Below, piece after piece: positions 6,951-7,204 of a stretch of 7,204 bases of DNA. Source of the stretch: Paracoccaceae bacterium (GTDB taxonomy: Bacteria > Pseudomonadota > Alphaproteobacteria > Rhodobacterales > Rhodobacteraceae). Position numbers and translations under genes: made by a program. The notes below the pieces were generated by a model, which searched no databases, was not told the DNA's origin, and worked only from the letters and a program-made list of their open reading frames with translations. Numbering within the stretch: the stretch's first letter is position 1; every line of letters starts with the position of its first letter. Where the stretch lies: the NCBI GenBank assembly GCA_002401945.1, contig NVUP01000004.1:5771-12974 (forward strand), given 5' to 3'.

Positions 6951-6955
6951 CCCTC
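6951..6955 (-). promoter_or_regulatory. ribosome binding site that decides the methyltransferase start
   Basis: GAGGG on the - strand directly touches ATG at 6950 but is 6 bases from ATG at 6944. Normal Shine-Dalgarno spacing therefore favours the second ATG, shortening the protein by two residues (Met-Pro). Confidence 0.6.
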
Positions 6956-6982
6956 AAAGTGTTGTTATTCAAGCGTCAGATC

Positions 6983-7010
6983 AAAAAAAGGGCCGCGACA
7001 AGCGCAGCCC
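6983..7010 (-). terminator. strong intrinsic terminator of the rightmost gene
   Basis: On the - strand, GGGCTGCG (7010-7003) pairs with CGCGGCCC (6997-6990) in an 8-bp stem with one G-T wobble and the loop CTTGT, followed at once by seven T residues (6989-6983). It lies 24 bases past the stop at 7034. It separates that gene from the methyltransferase, whose own promoter must then lie in the short stretch to 6955 or overlap the terminator; I could not identify it. Confidence 0.88.
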
Positions 7011-7033
7011 CACTCTCGTAAATGAATACTGAC

Positions 7034-7204
7034 TCAACCTTGCTCGGCATTGCAAGTGCGGGCCAATTCCATCGCCTTGTAGGTCCCGGCCAGATCAACC
7101 ACAAACGATTGCTCTTTCTTGGGGAACACCGTCATGGTGTATTTCTTGGCCAGATCCTCGATGAACTGAGGATTGTTGGCCAGAATATAGCCGCCGGTAT
7201 AACC
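7034..7204 (-). CDS. unrecognised protein, C-terminal end, partial
   Basis: The frame is open from the right edge to TGA (7036-7034), giving the last 56 residues, starting GYTGGYILANNPQFIEDLAKK and ending in ARTCNAEQG. The open frame, codon use like its neighbours and the strong terminator 24 bases downstream make it a real gene. I do not recognise a family. The visible part has a Tyr/Gly-rich strand, an amphipathic helix, a strand (YTMTVFP), a charged turn (KKEQ), a strand (SFVVDLAG) and a final helix with one Cys near the end. Short exported proteins in this bacterial group often end with a strand, a Gly, then an Ala-rich helix with a single Cys that may form a disulfide. A periplasmic location is a weak inference, since the N-terminus is outside the window. 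Confidence 0.75.
   Translation of the reverse strand, partial: GYTGGYILANNPQFIEDLAKKYTMTVFPKKEQSFVVDLAGTYKAMELARTCNAEQG

Overview
The window looks like chromosomal DNA of a marine-type Rhodobacterales (Roseobacter-group) alphaproteobacterium. This is inferred from four things: the moderately high G+C codon use, a UvrA that reads like the alphaproteobacterial form, an exact GTTC-N7-GTTC LexA site, and intergenic GC hairpins followed by the GAGTATTT..GGAAAAAG string that I recall as common between genes in this order. It is mostly conserved housekeeping and catabolic sequence. I see no mobile element, CRISPR array, tRNA or rRNA.

Positions 1-1998 (+ strand) hold the end of a tightly packed operon that fits distal L-valine catabolism. 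It contains the last 26 residues of an acyl-CoA dehydrogenase (probably isobutyryl-CoA dehydrogenase), then a 3-hydroxyisobutyryl-CoA hydrolase starting directly after that stop codon, then 3-hydroxyisobutyrate dehydrogenase (mmsB) 3 bases later. Together the last two convert 3-hydroxyisobutyryl-CoA to free 3-hydroxyisobutyrate and then to methylmalonate semialdehyde. The dehydrogenase would feed the pathway through methacrylyl-CoA; the hydratase and mmsA steps are not in the window.

Positions 1999-2138 separate mmsB from the convergent uvrA. Each transcript ends in a GC-rich hairpin followed by a copy of the same A/T-rich motif. The two copies face each other and form a long imperfect inverted repeat, which looks like a bidirectional termination region.

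Positions 2139-7204 are all read from the - strand. In transcription order they hold the 3' end of an unrecognised gene (7204-7034) with a strong intrinsic terminator, a small SAM-dependent methyltransferase (6944-6384), a 12-TM MFS transporter (6260-5097) and uvrA (5015-2139). The 81-base gap before uvrA holds a perfect LexA box, so uvrA is predicted to be an SOS gene with its own promoter. UvrA is complete, but its first zinc module has Ser where the second Cys is expected.

I found no convincing undescribed system here. The points most worth checking are the SOS box, the altered UvrA zinc site and the paired intergenic repeats.
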